Of a DNA stretch of 17,171 nucleotides, positions 1-8,227 are shown in pieces. The DNA is from JBCBKZ01 sp039026975. GTDB lineage: Bacteria; Bacteroidota; Bacteroidia; J057. The notes below the pieces were generated by a model. The model ran no database searches, was not told the origin of the DNA, and saw nothing but the letters and a program-made list of their open reading frames with translations. The DNA lies in NCBI GenBank assembly GCA_039026975.1, contig JBCCLI010000102.1, positions 1 to 17,171 on the forward strand. The letters run 5' to 3'. The stretch's first letter is position 1; every line of letters starts with the position of its first letter. The translations under genes were made by a program, and so were the position numbers.

Positions 1-888
1 CCAGATGCCCGCTTTCTACTTGCCAGAACAGAACATGAACGTAAGGAGAATATCATAGAAGAAGACCATTGGATAGCGGCATTAGCGTGGGCGGTAGAGC
101 AGGGGGCAGACATAGTGAGTACCTCTGTTAATTTTACTGATCACCATTATACGCCCTCCCAGATGGATGGGAAAACAGCGGCTGCATCTAAAGCTGCTGC
201 CATTGCTGCTCAAAAGGGATGCCTCATTGTTTGTGCCATGGGAAATGAAGGAGATAGCAAATGGAAGATTATGGGAGCTCCTGCTGATGTACCCGAAGTA
301 TTATCTGTAGGAGGATCTCTGCCTATGATGCCTGTACATATTCCTTTTGCCTCCACAGGACCTGCTGCTGGAGGAGGCCTAAAACCTAATGTGTCAGGCC
401 CTGCCTATGTGGTAACTACAGAAAAAGGAAAGGACTATAATATACAAGCAGGAACCTCATTTGCCTGCCCCTTAATCGCAGGAGTAGCCGCCTGCTTCCT
501 TCAGCAAAAGCCTGACCTGTCCCCCAAAGCCGTTATTAATATTCTCCAGCGTTTTGGACACCACTTTCCATATTATGACTTTTACCTGGGATTTGGGGTA
601 CCAGATATGAGAAAGCTCTGGAAGGAGCCTGCTGAGATGTCACCAACCTTTACGGTGGATATCTCCTCTGACAGTATTTTATTGACCTTCTCCCCTCCCC
701 TGGATTCGAGCAGGAAAGAAAGCAGGGTGTTAGCCTTTCATCTGGAGAATGAGAAAGGGCAAATTGAGAATTGTTATTTCTCCCTGATAGAAGAGGATGA
801 GCGTCAATATTTCTTCAGGAGAAAAGAAAGGCCTGGTATCCTACGCATATGGTTTGAAGGATATCTGTACCAAAAAAAGTTTGAGTAA
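1..888 (+). CDS. Subtilisin-like serine protease (peptidase S8), 3' part
   Basis: The reading frame is open from base 1 to a TAA at 886-888, so the gene begins beyond the left edge; a GTG at 115 lies inside the catalytic domain and is not the true start. Of the 295 residues visible, the segment around GNEGD (Asn codon 244-246) matches the oxyanion-hole Asn region of subtilases. GTSFACPLIAG (Ser codon 457-459) matches the nucleophile motif GTSxAxP. The catalytic Asp and His would lie upstream, outside the window. The N-terminal visible part (ARTE, then EEDHWIAALAWAVEQGADIV) resembles secreted Bacteroidota S8 proteases. After the catalytic domain, about 80 residues look like a small beta domain. 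They do not show a clear T9SS sorting signal, so the export route is unknown. Family assignment is firm; substrate is not predictable. Confidence 0.93.
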   Translation, partial: PDARFLLARTEHERKENIIEEDHWIAALAWAVEQGADIVSTSVNFTDHHYTPSQMDGKTAAASKAAAIAAQKGCLIVCAMGNEGDSKWKIMGAPADVPEVLSVGGSLPMMPVHIPFASTGPAAGGGLKPNVSGPAYVVTTEKGKDYNIQAGTSFACPLIAGVAACFLQQKPDLSPKAVINILQRFGHHFPYYDFYLGFGVPDMRKLWKEPAEMSPTFTVDISSDSILLTFSPPLDSSRKESRVLAFHLENEKGQIENCYFSLIEEDERQYFFRRKERPGILRIWFEGYLYQKKFE

Positions 889-890
889 TA

Positions 891-1661
891 CTAGCGCCAC
901 ATGCTGCTATTCAAATTTGTAGGATGGTTATAACTATCTGCCAAATATTCTGCATAAGCCTCCCAGTAGTTGCGTTGGACGTAGCTCTCATCTATTCCTC
1001 CCACGTAGTGAAAAACGAAGCCCATCACAGACAGACTTAGCAAATGCCCAATTTCATGAAGGAGTAAGTATTCTCCCCCAGGTTTAAAGAATACAATATT
1101 ACCCATGTTGCAGGCAGTAAAGCCAGGAAAGGGCCCTAAACAGCCTCCGTAAACGGTAATGGTACAGGTTTTAGGCTCAAACCCTATGCGTATTCTCCAG
1201 GAAGGAATCCCAAAAGGAGCAATCATCAATGCCAGACAGGCATTCACCAACATCCATAGTAATCCCACCAGATTTACGGGCCATGACATAGGTAGCAGCC
1301 AATTAAGCCACCCTATACAGGAATGGTAAAAGCCAAAGCGAGAGACAACTAAAAAGGAAGACATAAGGGCAAGTATACCTACTGACCAGGCTACCCACCA
1401 ATACCCTGAGGAAAGTCCTATAATGAGTGTATTAGCGGCAGCATTCAGCCCAATGATAGCCCCTCTAAAAAATTCTCCTATGGGAGTATGATGATATTTA
1501 CTCACCAATAGGTATCCTAAACAGATGTGAAAGGCAGCTACCCCCAGCCCTAGGCATAAGGAAGAAAAACCCACCTCTAATTCCAGAAAAGGATAATAAC
1601 AGAAACCATACAGAAAAAAGATACAGGCTCCAAGGGGTGAAACTATCAGATTCATTCTCAT
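891..1661 (-). CDS. Unrecognised integral membrane protein with HExxH zinc-metallopeptidase motif
   Basis: I do not recognise the family. The 256-residue protein has several hydrophobic segments in residues 5-150, probably four or five membrane spans. A short more polar domain follows, carrying LLLHEIGHLLSL with HEIGH at 202-206. Downstream, NYWEAYAEYLAD (231-242) supplies Glu234 and Glu238, either of which could be the third zinc ligand, as in gluzincins with an ExxA(E/D) helix. This makes a membrane-anchored zinc peptidase plausible, but activity is inferred only from the motif. Cysteines at 166, 174 and 184 in the segment before the motif could form disulfides or bind metal. The start is the ATG at 1659-1661; an in-frame ATG two codons later is also possible. 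The gene begins 33 bp after rfbB on the same strand, suggesting cotranscription. It ends two bases from the stop of the convergent S8 protease gene. Confidence 0.8.
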   Translation of the reverse strand: MRMNLIVSPLGACIFFLYGFCYYPFLELEVGFSSLCLGLGVAAFHICLGYLLVSKYHHTPIGEFFRGAIIGLNAAANTLIIGLSSGYWWVAWSVGILALMSSFLVVSRFGFYHSCIGWLNWLLPMSWPVNLVGLLWMLVNACLALMIAPFGIPSWRIRIGFEPKTCTITVYGGCLGPFPGFTACNMGNIVFFKPGGEYLLLHEIGHLLSLSVMGFVFHYVGGIDESYVQRNYWEAYAEYLADSYNHPTNLNSSMWR

Positions 1662-1694
1662 TCATCTATCCCACTATGCTGGACACTACCAGTA

Positions 1695-2762
1695 TTAAGG
1701 AATGCGCGCACCGTATTGTTGGTCATAATACTCCCTATACGCCCCTGACCTAACGCTGTTTACCCACCCTTCATTTTCTAAATACCAGTCTATGGTTTTT
1801 TCCAGGCCTTCTTCAAACTGCAAAGAGGGTTGCCACCCTAAATCATTTTCTATTTTGCTAGCATCTATGGCATATCGCATATCATGGCCGGGTCTGTCAG
1901 TAACGTACTGAATTAGATTTCTTGAGTCCCCTGATTCCCTACCCAGCTTTTTATCCATAGTATCACAAAGAAGGTAAATAAGGTCTATATTTTTCCACTC
2001 GTTTTTACCCCCTATATTATAAGCATGTCCATTCTCTCCCTTGTGAAATATGAGGTCTATGGCTGTACAATGGTCTTCCACCCATAGCCAATCCCTGATA
2101 TTTTCCCCTTTCCCATAGACGGGTAAAGGAGCCCTATTTACAATATTGGATATAAAAAGAGGAATGAGCTTTTCAGGGAACTGGTACGGCCCATAGTTAT
2201 TAGAGCAGTTACTAATGACATAAGGAACCTTATAAGTATTCCCAAATGCTCGGACAAAGTGGTCTGAGCTGGCTTTGGAGGCGGCATATGGACTCTGGGG
2301 ATCATAAGCAGTAGTCTCCATAAAAAATCCTTCATCCCCTAATGACCCATACACTTCATCTGTAGACACGTGATGATAGCGTACCTCTTTCCTATCCCCC
2401 CAATACTTGGCAGCTAGGCTTAGCAGACTTACCGTACCTACAATGTTAGTCTGGATAAAAGGTCGAGGGTCTAGGATACTTCTATCTACGTGAGACTCAG
2501 CAGCTAAATGGATGATTCCATCTATGGGGTGGCGCTCAAAAATTTTCTCAAGTAAGGCCCAATCGCAGATATCCCCTTTCACAAACTCATAATTGGGAGC
2601 TGATGCTATGTCCTGAAGGTTAGCCAAATTTCCTGCATAGGTGAGCTTGTCCAGGTTGAGGATGTGATAAGAGGGATAGGAGTTTACCATATGTCTCACC
2701 AGGTGAGAACCTATAAAACCCGCCCCTCCCGTTATTAAAATATGTCTACTGCTGTTACTCAT
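1695..2762 (-). CDS. rfbB: dTDP-glucose 4,6-dehydratase
   Basis: This extended short-chain dehydrogenase (RmlB) converts dTDP-D-glucose to dTDP-4-keto-6-deoxy-D-glucose, the second step toward dTDP-L-rhamnose and other deoxysugars for surface polysaccharides. The 355-residue length is typical. The NAD-binding loop GGAGFIGSH is at residues 12-20. STDEVYG at 133-139 holds the Thr-Asp-Glu catalytic residues (134-136), and YAASK at 159-163 gives the Tyr and Lys of the SDR active site. NNYGPYQFPEKLIPL and the C-terminal RPGHDMRYAID are diagnostic of RmlB. No rmlA, rmlC or rmlD is adjacent, so the gene stands apart from a full rhamnose cluster. It is followed on the same strand by the HExxH membrane protein and is divergent from the DUF3467 gene. 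Cytosolic enzyme. Confidence 0.97.
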   Translation of the reverse strand: MSNSSRHILITGGAGFIGSHLVRHMVNSYPSYHILNLDKLTYAGNLANLQDIASAPNYEFVKGDICDWALLEKIFERHPIDGIIHLAAESHVDRSILDPRPFIQTNIVGTVSLLSLAAKYWGDRKEVRYHHVSTDEVYGSLGDEGFFMETTAYDPQSPYAASKASSDHFVRAFGNTYKVPYVISNCSNNYGPYQFPEKLIPLFISNIVNRAPLPVYGKGENIRDWLWVEDHCTAIDLIFHKGENGHAYNIGGKNEWKNIDLIYLLCDTMDKKLGRESGDSRNLIQYVTDRPGHDMRYAIDASKIENDLGWQPSLQFEEGLEKTIDWYLENEGWVNSVRSGAYREYYDQQYGARIP

Positions 2763-2907
2763 AAATACAAATTAACATCTCCCCCGGGAATAATTCTAGC
2801 TTGAAGCTGTTGGAAAGTCGGATCACACCGGTTTGGTATAGAATCAAAGGCTAAATATTGCTAATTCATCAACTTTTCCCCTACTTTGTTTAATAGCTGA
2901 TAGAAAT

Positions 2908-3225
2908 ATGGAAGAAAAGAAGGCAAAAGCTAACCAGATAAACATTGAGTTGCCTGCAGAAGTAGCGAAAGGTGTTTACAGCAATCTGGCAATTATTTCC
3001 CACTCAAGTTCTGAATTCGTGCTAGACTTTGTTCAAATATTACCCGGAACCCCGAAAGCAGAGGTACGTTCCCGTATTATTATGAGCCCTCAGCACGCTA
3101 AGCGACTACTTTTCGCTTTGGGGGAGAACATTGAAAAATTTGAAAATAAGCATGGAGAAGTAACCATACAAGAGCAGGAAGTGCAAATTCCCCCTACTTT
3201 TGGTGGGCCTACTGGATTTGCTTGA
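2908..3225 (+). CDS. DUF3467 domain-containing protein
   Basis: The 105-residue protein matches the DUF3467 family over nearly its whole length. It has an N-terminal INIELPAEVAKGVYSNLAIISHSSSEFVLDF-type core, shown here by GVYSNLAIISHSSSEF (residues 32-47), then a short strand with LPGTPKAEV. The RSRIIMSPQHAKRLLFALGENI helix follows (RSRIIMSPQHAKRL is its conserved part), and the tail is polar. There is no signal peptide or membrane span, so it is cytosolic. The function is unknown; in Bacteroidota, members are often found near the RNA polymerase beta-prime gene, which is not seen here. The ATG at 2908 has no strong ribosome binding site upstream, as is usual for this phylum. It is divergent from rfbB across 145 bp and separated by about 220 bp from the next gene, so it is probably transcribed alone. 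Confidence 0.9.
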   Translation: MEEKKAKANQINIELPAEVAKGVYSNLAIISHSSSEFVLDFVQILPGTPKAEVRSRIIMSPQHAKRLLFALGENIEKFENKHGEVTIQEQEVQIPPTFGGPTGFA

Positions 3226-3445
3226 GGCTGGATAAGACATATATTACCTATGCAAGTGGTTGCTTTTTACTCCATTCAGAGTATGTCCTAATTGCTCTTC
3301 TCAATCCCTTTACAACCAGCAATTTCCTACTAGGGACTGATTTCTACATGAGGGTAGATGAATGTCAGAGGAGTATGTAAATAAACTAGTTTTAAGTGCC
3401 TGAGGCATGGGCATTAGCATTTCACACCAAACAATTACACTGTAT

Positions 3446-5788
3446 ATGAAAAGAAAGACTTTTACACAACTGCACATTTGGGCCGTTATCCTCCTTCTCA
3501 TGCTGGGAAGTGGGTCTAGCATGTTTGCCCAAACTGGGCCACTGCCAGTCGTAGATGAGGTAAAAATTCCTACAGACGTCATTCTTAAAATTAGGGAGGC
3601 TAAGCATCCCAAATTAAACGAGTTACCGGGTAATGAGACTGACCCACAACCTCTCCCTACTGTCCAAGCCCAATGGGATCAGGTCTTCAGCTACAACCTA
3701 ACTGATTCTATAGGAGGGCTAACCTCCTTACTAGGAGTAGCCTACACTGGTTCTGAGATATGGGTATCCCAATTTAATACAGACAGTGTTTATATTTTCA
3801 ATAGCCTGGGGCAATTCCAGCAGTTTATCGAGATACCTGGCGTGAGTAGATTGAGTGGACTTACCTATGATGGAACTAACATCTATGGGGCTAATGGTAG
3901 CACAACTATTTATGAGATAGACCCAAATAGTCGTACGCTTTCCAATACGTTCACTATCCCTTCAGCTGCCATTTATCTTACATATGATGAAACAGCTGAT
4001 GGGGGAAATGGTGGATTCTGGACAGGCAGCTTCTTGAATACCCCAGATGATTTAACGTTAGTAAGCCGAGCAGGGTCCTTGCTTTCAACTATTCCCAACA
4101 CCTCTCATGGCTTACAGGGAATAATAGGAGCCGCAGTAGATAACACTAGCCAAGGGGGTCCCTACCTATGGGTATTTGACCAGGGAGGCGCTCCCTCTTC
4201 AGCTGTCATTAGGCAGATTAATATTTCTACCGGCATGACCACTCCCACTGCTAGAAATGTGGCAGGAGATCTTGGACGTACAGGAGCCCTCGCAGGAGAC
4301 TTATTTATTGTCAGAGACTTTACTACTGATAGGGATGTCATTTTCGCCATAGTACAGGACCAGCAAAATATCTTGATCGGATATGAATTAGATTTTGTAC
4401 CTGCCAACCAGGATTTATCAGTAGAAGAAATCAGAATGGTGGAAGGACTTTCCAGAATTCCTGTAGATCAATTAGACACTATTAGCACTTCTGGAATCAT
4501 TGTCAACTTTGGCCTGGACTCTGTTCCAGCTCCACAATTGGTAGTTACAGCCGTAGATGAAAATAACTTTATTCTAGCTACTGATACTACAGACCTGGCC
4601 AGTATAGGTCCTAGTGATACACTCGCTTTTTCTCAGCCAGTATGGAAGCCTGAAACCCAAGGACTGTATGGCGTATTCGGAGAGGTTTTAATTAATGGAG
4701 TAGCGGAAGATGAGAACTCTGATAATAATCTGAACAGCTTTATTTTTCTTGCTACAGATTCTACCTTATCCAGAGATCTAGGTCCTATATCTGGAATTGT
4801 AGGCTTTGAACCAACAGATTTCCCAGATGCCATTTTAGGGCAGAATTTCCCCATTGGTGTCCAGGATGATATGAGTTCCATTACCTTCCTCTTTGTACCA
4901 GATGCTGCCAATCTGAATGATGCCATATTCGCTTCTGTGTACATAGTAGATCCTTCAACCGGTCAGCCTGTCAGTGTGATTGCGAATACATTTCCCTACA
5001 TAGTTACCCAGGAAGATGTGGATAGATTAGATAATGAAGGCTTAGCTACTGTGGTAACAGTTCCTTTCGCAGGAGGTCCTGTGACCATTCCGCTGGAGAA
5101 TGTATTTGTGGGGGTAAATCAAGGTATAGCTCCCCTCAATCTAGCCGTTAGAGAGGAGATTTTCACGCCAGGAACTACCTGGGTATTGGATCAGAGAGCA
5201 CAAGGAGGGTTTGGATGGGTTAATAATGAGCGCTTATTCATCAGTGGAGAATTTGTGTATGCCGTTCAGCCTAATTTCAACTTCTGTGCAGATTTTAAAA
5301 TTGATAGCACTTCCATTGTAGCTGATGATGGTTCCGGTACGGGTTCTGCTTCCGTAGCTGTTTCTGGGGGTACCCCTCCTTACACCTACCTATGGAGCGT
5401 GGGGCAGTCTAATAGCACATTAGAAAATGTAGCAGGAGGAGATTACATTCTGAATGTATTTGATGACAGGCAGTGCTTGATCAATACCACAGTAAGCATT
5501 CCGCTTTCTGTAAGTATTGAAGAAAGACTACAGGCGGGTATTACAGAACTGGAGACATATCCAGTACCAGCAAGAGATGTTTTCTCAGTAGATCTCATCC
5601 TTTCTGAAAGCCTGGAAACTGAGGTAAGGCTTCTGACTCCTACGGGTCAGCTGCTAGCCAGTCAAACCTTTACCAATCGCTCTGTGCTAAACACCCAGTT
5701 TGAAGTAGACCACCTGCCAACGGGTGTATTCATTCTACAAGTGAGAACTGAAAAAGGGGTGATTAATCAGTTAGTAGCTAAGCAATAA
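3446..5788 (+). CDS. Large T9SS-secreted protein: propeller-like domain, SprB repeat, sorting domain
   Basis: I place the start at the ATG at 3446 (780 residues), not the in-frame ATG at 3407. From 3446 the protein opens with a normal signal peptide (MKRKTF, a hydrophobic core, then MFA before Gln29). Residues about 77-315 repeat patterns such as GVAYTGSEIWV and GLTYDGTNIYGA, suggesting beta-propeller blades. A CARDB-like beta domain (about 320-437) follows. A module at about 439-612 is homologous to the next gene's product (FPYIVT, PFAGGPVTIP). A SprB-like repeat lies at about 614-684 (GGTPPYTYLWS, GDYILNV). The T9SS type A sorting domain is at about 703-780 (YPVPARDVFSVDL, GQLL, LPTGVFILQV). 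It would cross the inner membrane by Sec, then be exported by T9SS and attached to or released from the cell surface. Ligand or enzymatic role is unknown; I see no catalytic motif. Confidence 0.9.
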   Translation: MKRKTFTQLHIWAVILLLMLGSGSSMFAQTGPLPVVDEVKIPTDVILKIREAKHPKLNELPGNETDPQPLPTVQAQWDQVFSYNLTDSIGGLTSLLGVAYTGSEIWVSQFNTDSVYIFNSLGQFQQFIEIPGVSRLSGLTYDGTNIYGANGSTTIYEIDPNSRTLSNTFTIPSAAIYLTYDETADGGNGGFWTGSFLNTPDDLTLVSRAGSLLSTIPNTSHGLQGIIGAAVDNTSQGGPYLWVFDQGGAPSSAVIRQINISTGMTTPTARNVAGDLGRTGALAGDLFIVRDFTTDRDVIFAIVQDQQNILIGYELDFVPANQDLSVEEIRMVEGLSRIPVDQLDTISTSGIIVNFGLDSVPAPQLVVTAVDENNFILATDTTDLASIGPSDTLAFSQPVWKPETQGLYGVFGEVLINGVAEDENSDNNLNSFIFLATDSTLSRDLGPISGIVGFEPTDFPDAILGQNFPIGVQDDMSSITFLFVPDAANLNDAIFASVYIVDPSTGQPVSVIANTFPYIVTQEDVDRLDNEGLATVVTVPFAGGPVTIPLENVFVGVNQGIAPLNLAVREEIFTPGTTWVLDQRAQGGFGWVNNERLFISGEFVYAVQPNFNFCADFKIDSTSIVADDGSGTGSASVAVSGGTPPYTYLWSVGQSNSTLENVAGGDYILNVFDDRQCLINTTVSIPLSVSIEERLQAGITELETYPVPARDVFSVDLILSESLETEVRLLTPTGQLLASQTFTNRSVLNTQFEVDHLPTGVFILQVRTEKGVINQLVAKQ

Positions 5789-5813
5789 GCTATAATGTTT
5801 GAAATAATATCCC

Positions 5814-5855
5814 GTACAAGAGGAAGGTAAGAATACCTTTCTCTTGTATTCTTTA
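5814..5855 (+). terminator. Hairpin terminator after the first T9SS gene
   Basis: The left arm at 5816-5829 (ACAAGAGGAAGGTA) pairs with the right arm at 5834-5847 (TACCTTTCTCTTGT). This gives 14 pairs with a single G-U and a four-base AGAA loop, extendable by T5815-A5848. The right arm is followed by the T-rich ATTCTTT. It lies 25 bp after the stop codon at 5788. The U-tract is short and interrupted, so termination may be partial, or the hairpin may stabilise the 3' end. Confidence 0.7.
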
Positions 5856-5891
5856 CTGAAATATTTACACAGCATGAAATTATTAGCCCAT

Positions 5892-5919
5892 GTTTGAATG
5901 GCTAATTTCTGTATATTTA
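5892..5919 (+). promoter_or_regulatory. Possible Bacteroidota-type promoter for the second T9SS gene
   Basis: GTTTG at 5892-5896 could serve as the -33 element. TATATTTA at 5912-5919 matches seven of eight positions of TAnnTTTG. The spacing of 15 bp is shorter than the usual 17-23 bp, so the call is weak. The position, 30 bp before the ATG at 5950 and beyond the hairpin at 5814-5855, is sensible. Confidence 0.25.
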
Positions 5920-5949
5920 GGATAAGTATCGTATTTTAAAGATCCCTGT

Positions 5950-7902
5950 ATGCTTCTTTTTACGCAATCCATCCAACAAAGAATAGTTTACTTCCTGGTT
6001 TTCTGCCTAATGGGAATTCCCTTTTTGGCTGATGCCCAACCCCTACTAGAAGAGGGGTTCGAGCAAGGTATCCCTAATACATTTACCCTGGTAGATAATG
6101 ATGGGCTCACCCCTAATAATCCAGCTTTCACGGCCGCTTGGATAGCTACTGTAGATGGTGGATTCAATGTAGTTGCGAGTACCTCTTGGTACGTGCCTGC
6201 AGGTAGCGCTGATGACTGGCTGATTACACCTCCTCTCACTATTCCCGCTACTGGGATTTATACCCTAAGCTGGCTTGCATATGCTCTTGAAGAAGCTCCC
6301 TTTGATGACGGATACGAGGTAAGGGTATCTACTACGAATACAAACTTATCCTCCTTTAATGATGTACTGTTTAGCACTCTAGCAGAAAATGCCTCTCCTA
6401 CCACCAGAACTGCTCCGCTTACAGATTATGCTGGAGAAACCATTTATATAGGGTTTAGAAATAACTCTAATGATAAAAATGTCCTATTCCTGGATGACCT
6501 ACTGGTTGAGGAGCAAGCAGATTTTGATGGTGCGTTAGTAGATGTAGGAAGACTAAATTCAGAGTATTCTTTACTTCCTGTCAAACAAGCCTCCCCTTTT
6601 TCCTTATCTGTGGACGTAGCTAACCTGGGAGGTCAGGCCCTCACAAATGTATCCGTATCCGGAACCATTATTAATGAAGCTGGGGCTACCCTTTTCACAG
6701 ATGAAATGGGAGGAGCCTTAGCGACACTAGCTGCTGGTGATACAGTTACTTTCAGCGGCCAGGGGTCTTTTACCCCTCCTGATACAGGATTTTATATAGG
6801 TGTCTTTACCTTATCTTCAGCAGAAGCAGATCAAGTAGGACTTAATGATACTATAGCTACAAGCCTACTGGTAACAGATACAGTCTATGCCAGAGACATA
6901 CCTACCTCAGAAGGACTAGGCCTCATAGGTGTAGGAACAGATGAGGATGGAAAAGTATTAGGAAGCATATTTGAAGTATTAGTAGAGGATGCCATAAGTT
7001 CTACCACCATCCTTTTACTCCCCAGGGGCCGTAATCTAGGAGATCAGCCATTTGTGAGTGTTTACACAGTAAATGCGCAAACGGGAGTCCCTACGTCCAA
7101 TGTAGTAGCTAATTCTTTTCCCTACATTATTACGCCTGCAGACACCCTACGATCATTTAATGGATTCCTGACACCTGTAGATTTTGTCTTTGCTGGAGGG
7201 CCCATTACGCTACCTCCAGGAAAGTATCTCTTCGGTATGCATGAAGGGGACTCCATCCTTAGCATAGGAGAAACCGCTGATATCTATACCCCCAGAAGTT
7301 CTTTTGTTACGGGGGATAATGGCATGTTATGGCAGTCAGTAGAAGAAGGGTATAATGGACTTGAGAATGCATTAGTTATTAGGCCTAACCTAAACGCATG
7401 TGCCAATTTTAAGGTGTCTGCCACTACCTCTCCCGACGGAGGGACAGGAGATGGGTCAGCTACCCTCACTGTAGAAGGAGGCACCGCGCCTATTACATAC
7501 TCCTGGAGTAGCGGCCAATCCACTGCCACTGTTGATGGATTGGCGACGGGAACGTACACTGTGACCGTGAGTGATGGATCAGGATGTTCATCTGTCATTG
7601 AAGTAGTCATAGGAACTACTACTTCAGTAGAAGAACTCCTTGAGGCTGGCATTCAGGAATTAGCCCTTTATCCAGTACCAGCTACTAACAGTTTAACGCT
7701 GGACATGGAATTTTCTCAGCCCACAGCTGTACAGCTACGTATGCTAGACTTACAGGGAAGGGTACTGAGCCAATTATCTACCACCAAACAATCCACTCGC
7801 TCTCAACAGTTTTCTATCAGAGATTTATCTTCGGGGATATACTTCCTGCAGGTACAGACACCTACGGGAAGCATTATGCTCAAGTGGATGAAAGTGGAGT
7901 AA
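5950..7902 (+). CDS. T9SS-secreted protein: choice-of-anchor J (cleaved adhesin) domain, SprB repeat, sorting domain
   Basis: The 650-residue protein has a signal peptide with likely cleavage after ADA (residues 27-29). A choice-of-anchor J/cleaved adhesin type domain spans about 31-188: EGFEQGIPNTFTLVDNDG, then ADDWLITPPLTIP, then FRNNSNDKNVLFLDDLLVEE. A CARDB-like domain (about 190-308) follows. The module at about 310-480 is homologous to the preceding gene (FPYIIT, FAGGPITLP). A SprB-like repeat lies at 482-553 (GGTAPITYSWSSGQS, GTYTVTVSDGSGC). The T9SS type A sorting domain is at 570-650 (YPVPATNSLTLDM, LSSGIYFLQVQT). The linker before the sorting domain (SVEELLEAGIQEL) matches the neighbour's (SIEERLQAGITEL), so the two genes are paralogs over their C-terminal halves. 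Predicted to be secreted or surface-bound; adhesion is a family-based guess, as no catalytic residues are evident. Confidence 0.92.
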   Translation: MLLFTQSIQQRIVYFLVFCLMGIPFLADAQPLLEEGFEQGIPNTFTLVDNDGLTPNNPAFTAAWIATVDGGFNVVASTSWYVPAGSADDWLITPPLTIPATGIYTLSWLAYALEEAPFDDGYEVRVSTTNTNLSSFNDVLFSTLAENASPTTRTAPLTDYAGETIYIGFRNNSNDKNVLFLDDLLVEEQADFDGALVDVGRLNSEYSLLPVKQASPFSLSVDVANLGGQALTNVSVSGTIINEAGATLFTDEMGGALATLAAGDTVTFSGQGSFTPPDTGFYIGVFTLSSAEADQVGLNDTIATSLLVTDTVYARDIPTSEGLGLIGVGTDEDGKVLGSIFEVLVEDAISSTTILLLPRGRNLGDQPFVSVYTVNAQTGVPTSNVVANSFPYIITPADTLRSFNGFLTPVDFVFAGGPITLPPGKYLFGMHEGDSILSIGETADIYTPRSSFVTGDNGMLWQSVEEGYNGLENALVIRPNLNACANFKVSATTSPDGGTGDGSATLTVEGGTAPITYSWSSGQSTATVDGLATGTYTVTVSDGSGCSSVIEVVIGTTTSVEELLEAGIQELALYPVPATNSLTLDMEFSQPTAVQLRMLDLQGRVLSQLSTTKQSTRSQQFSIRDLSSGIYFLQVQTPTGSIMLKWMKVE

Positions 7903-7974
7903 TTATCAAGATCATTTGAGAATTATTCGTAACTTATTAATAGTAAATACGATATACCGATAAAAGAGCTAGTT

Positions 7975-8193
7975 ATGTTAAAATTTATTCCAAACGCCCT
8001 GCTAAAGGCCTTCAATAAATTACCCTTGTGGGGAAAAATCGCTACACCTATAGTAGCTATCCTGGCTTTGTCCTTCATTTGGAGTACCATAAAAGCATTA
8101 TTCTGGGTAATTGTTCTAGTGAGTTTGGTAGTAGGAGTTATCTCTCTAACAAATAAAACAGCTGATGAAGAAGAAAAGATAGGCAAGTTCTGA
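7975..8193 (+). CDS. Small hypothetical membrane protein
   Basis: Unrecognised 72-residue protein. It has an amphipathic basic N-terminus (MLKFIPNALLKAFNKL), then about 45 mainly hydrophobic residues (PIVAILALSFIW and ALFWVIVLVSLVVGVISL). These could form two close membrane spans with a short turn. The C-terminus is charged (TADEEEKIGKF). I prefer this strand over the opposing 87-codon open frame because of the membrane-protein pattern and because a strong + strand terminator follows 34 bp after the stop. It starts 72 bp after the second T9SS gene. No clear promoter element is visible in the gap, so it may be read through from upstream or have its own weak promoter. Confidence 0.6.
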   Translation: MLKFIPNALLKAFNKLPLWGKIATPIVAILALSFIWSTIKALFWVIVLVSLVVGVISLTNKTADEEEKIGKF

Positions 8194-8227
8194 TTCTCCT
8201 AAATCAACTGAAATAGATATATGTAGT

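Noticed and set aside
2763..2775. TTAATTTG on the - strand as a -7 box for rfbB
   Set aside because: It lies five bases before the ATG and mismatches the consensus second base, which would require a leaderless transcript.
3407..3445. Upstream in-frame ATG for the first T9SS gene
   Set aside because: It would put 13 extra residues before a textbook signal peptide; the ATG at 3446 gives the normal N-terminus.
3310..3612. Minus-strand 100-codon frame at the start of the first T9SS gene
   Set aside because: It is antisense to the signal peptide region and has no recognisable domain.
7923..8186. Minus-strand 87-codon open frame opposite the small membrane protein
   Set aside because: Composition is not protein-family-like, and the + strand frame has coherent membrane segments and a terminator right after it.
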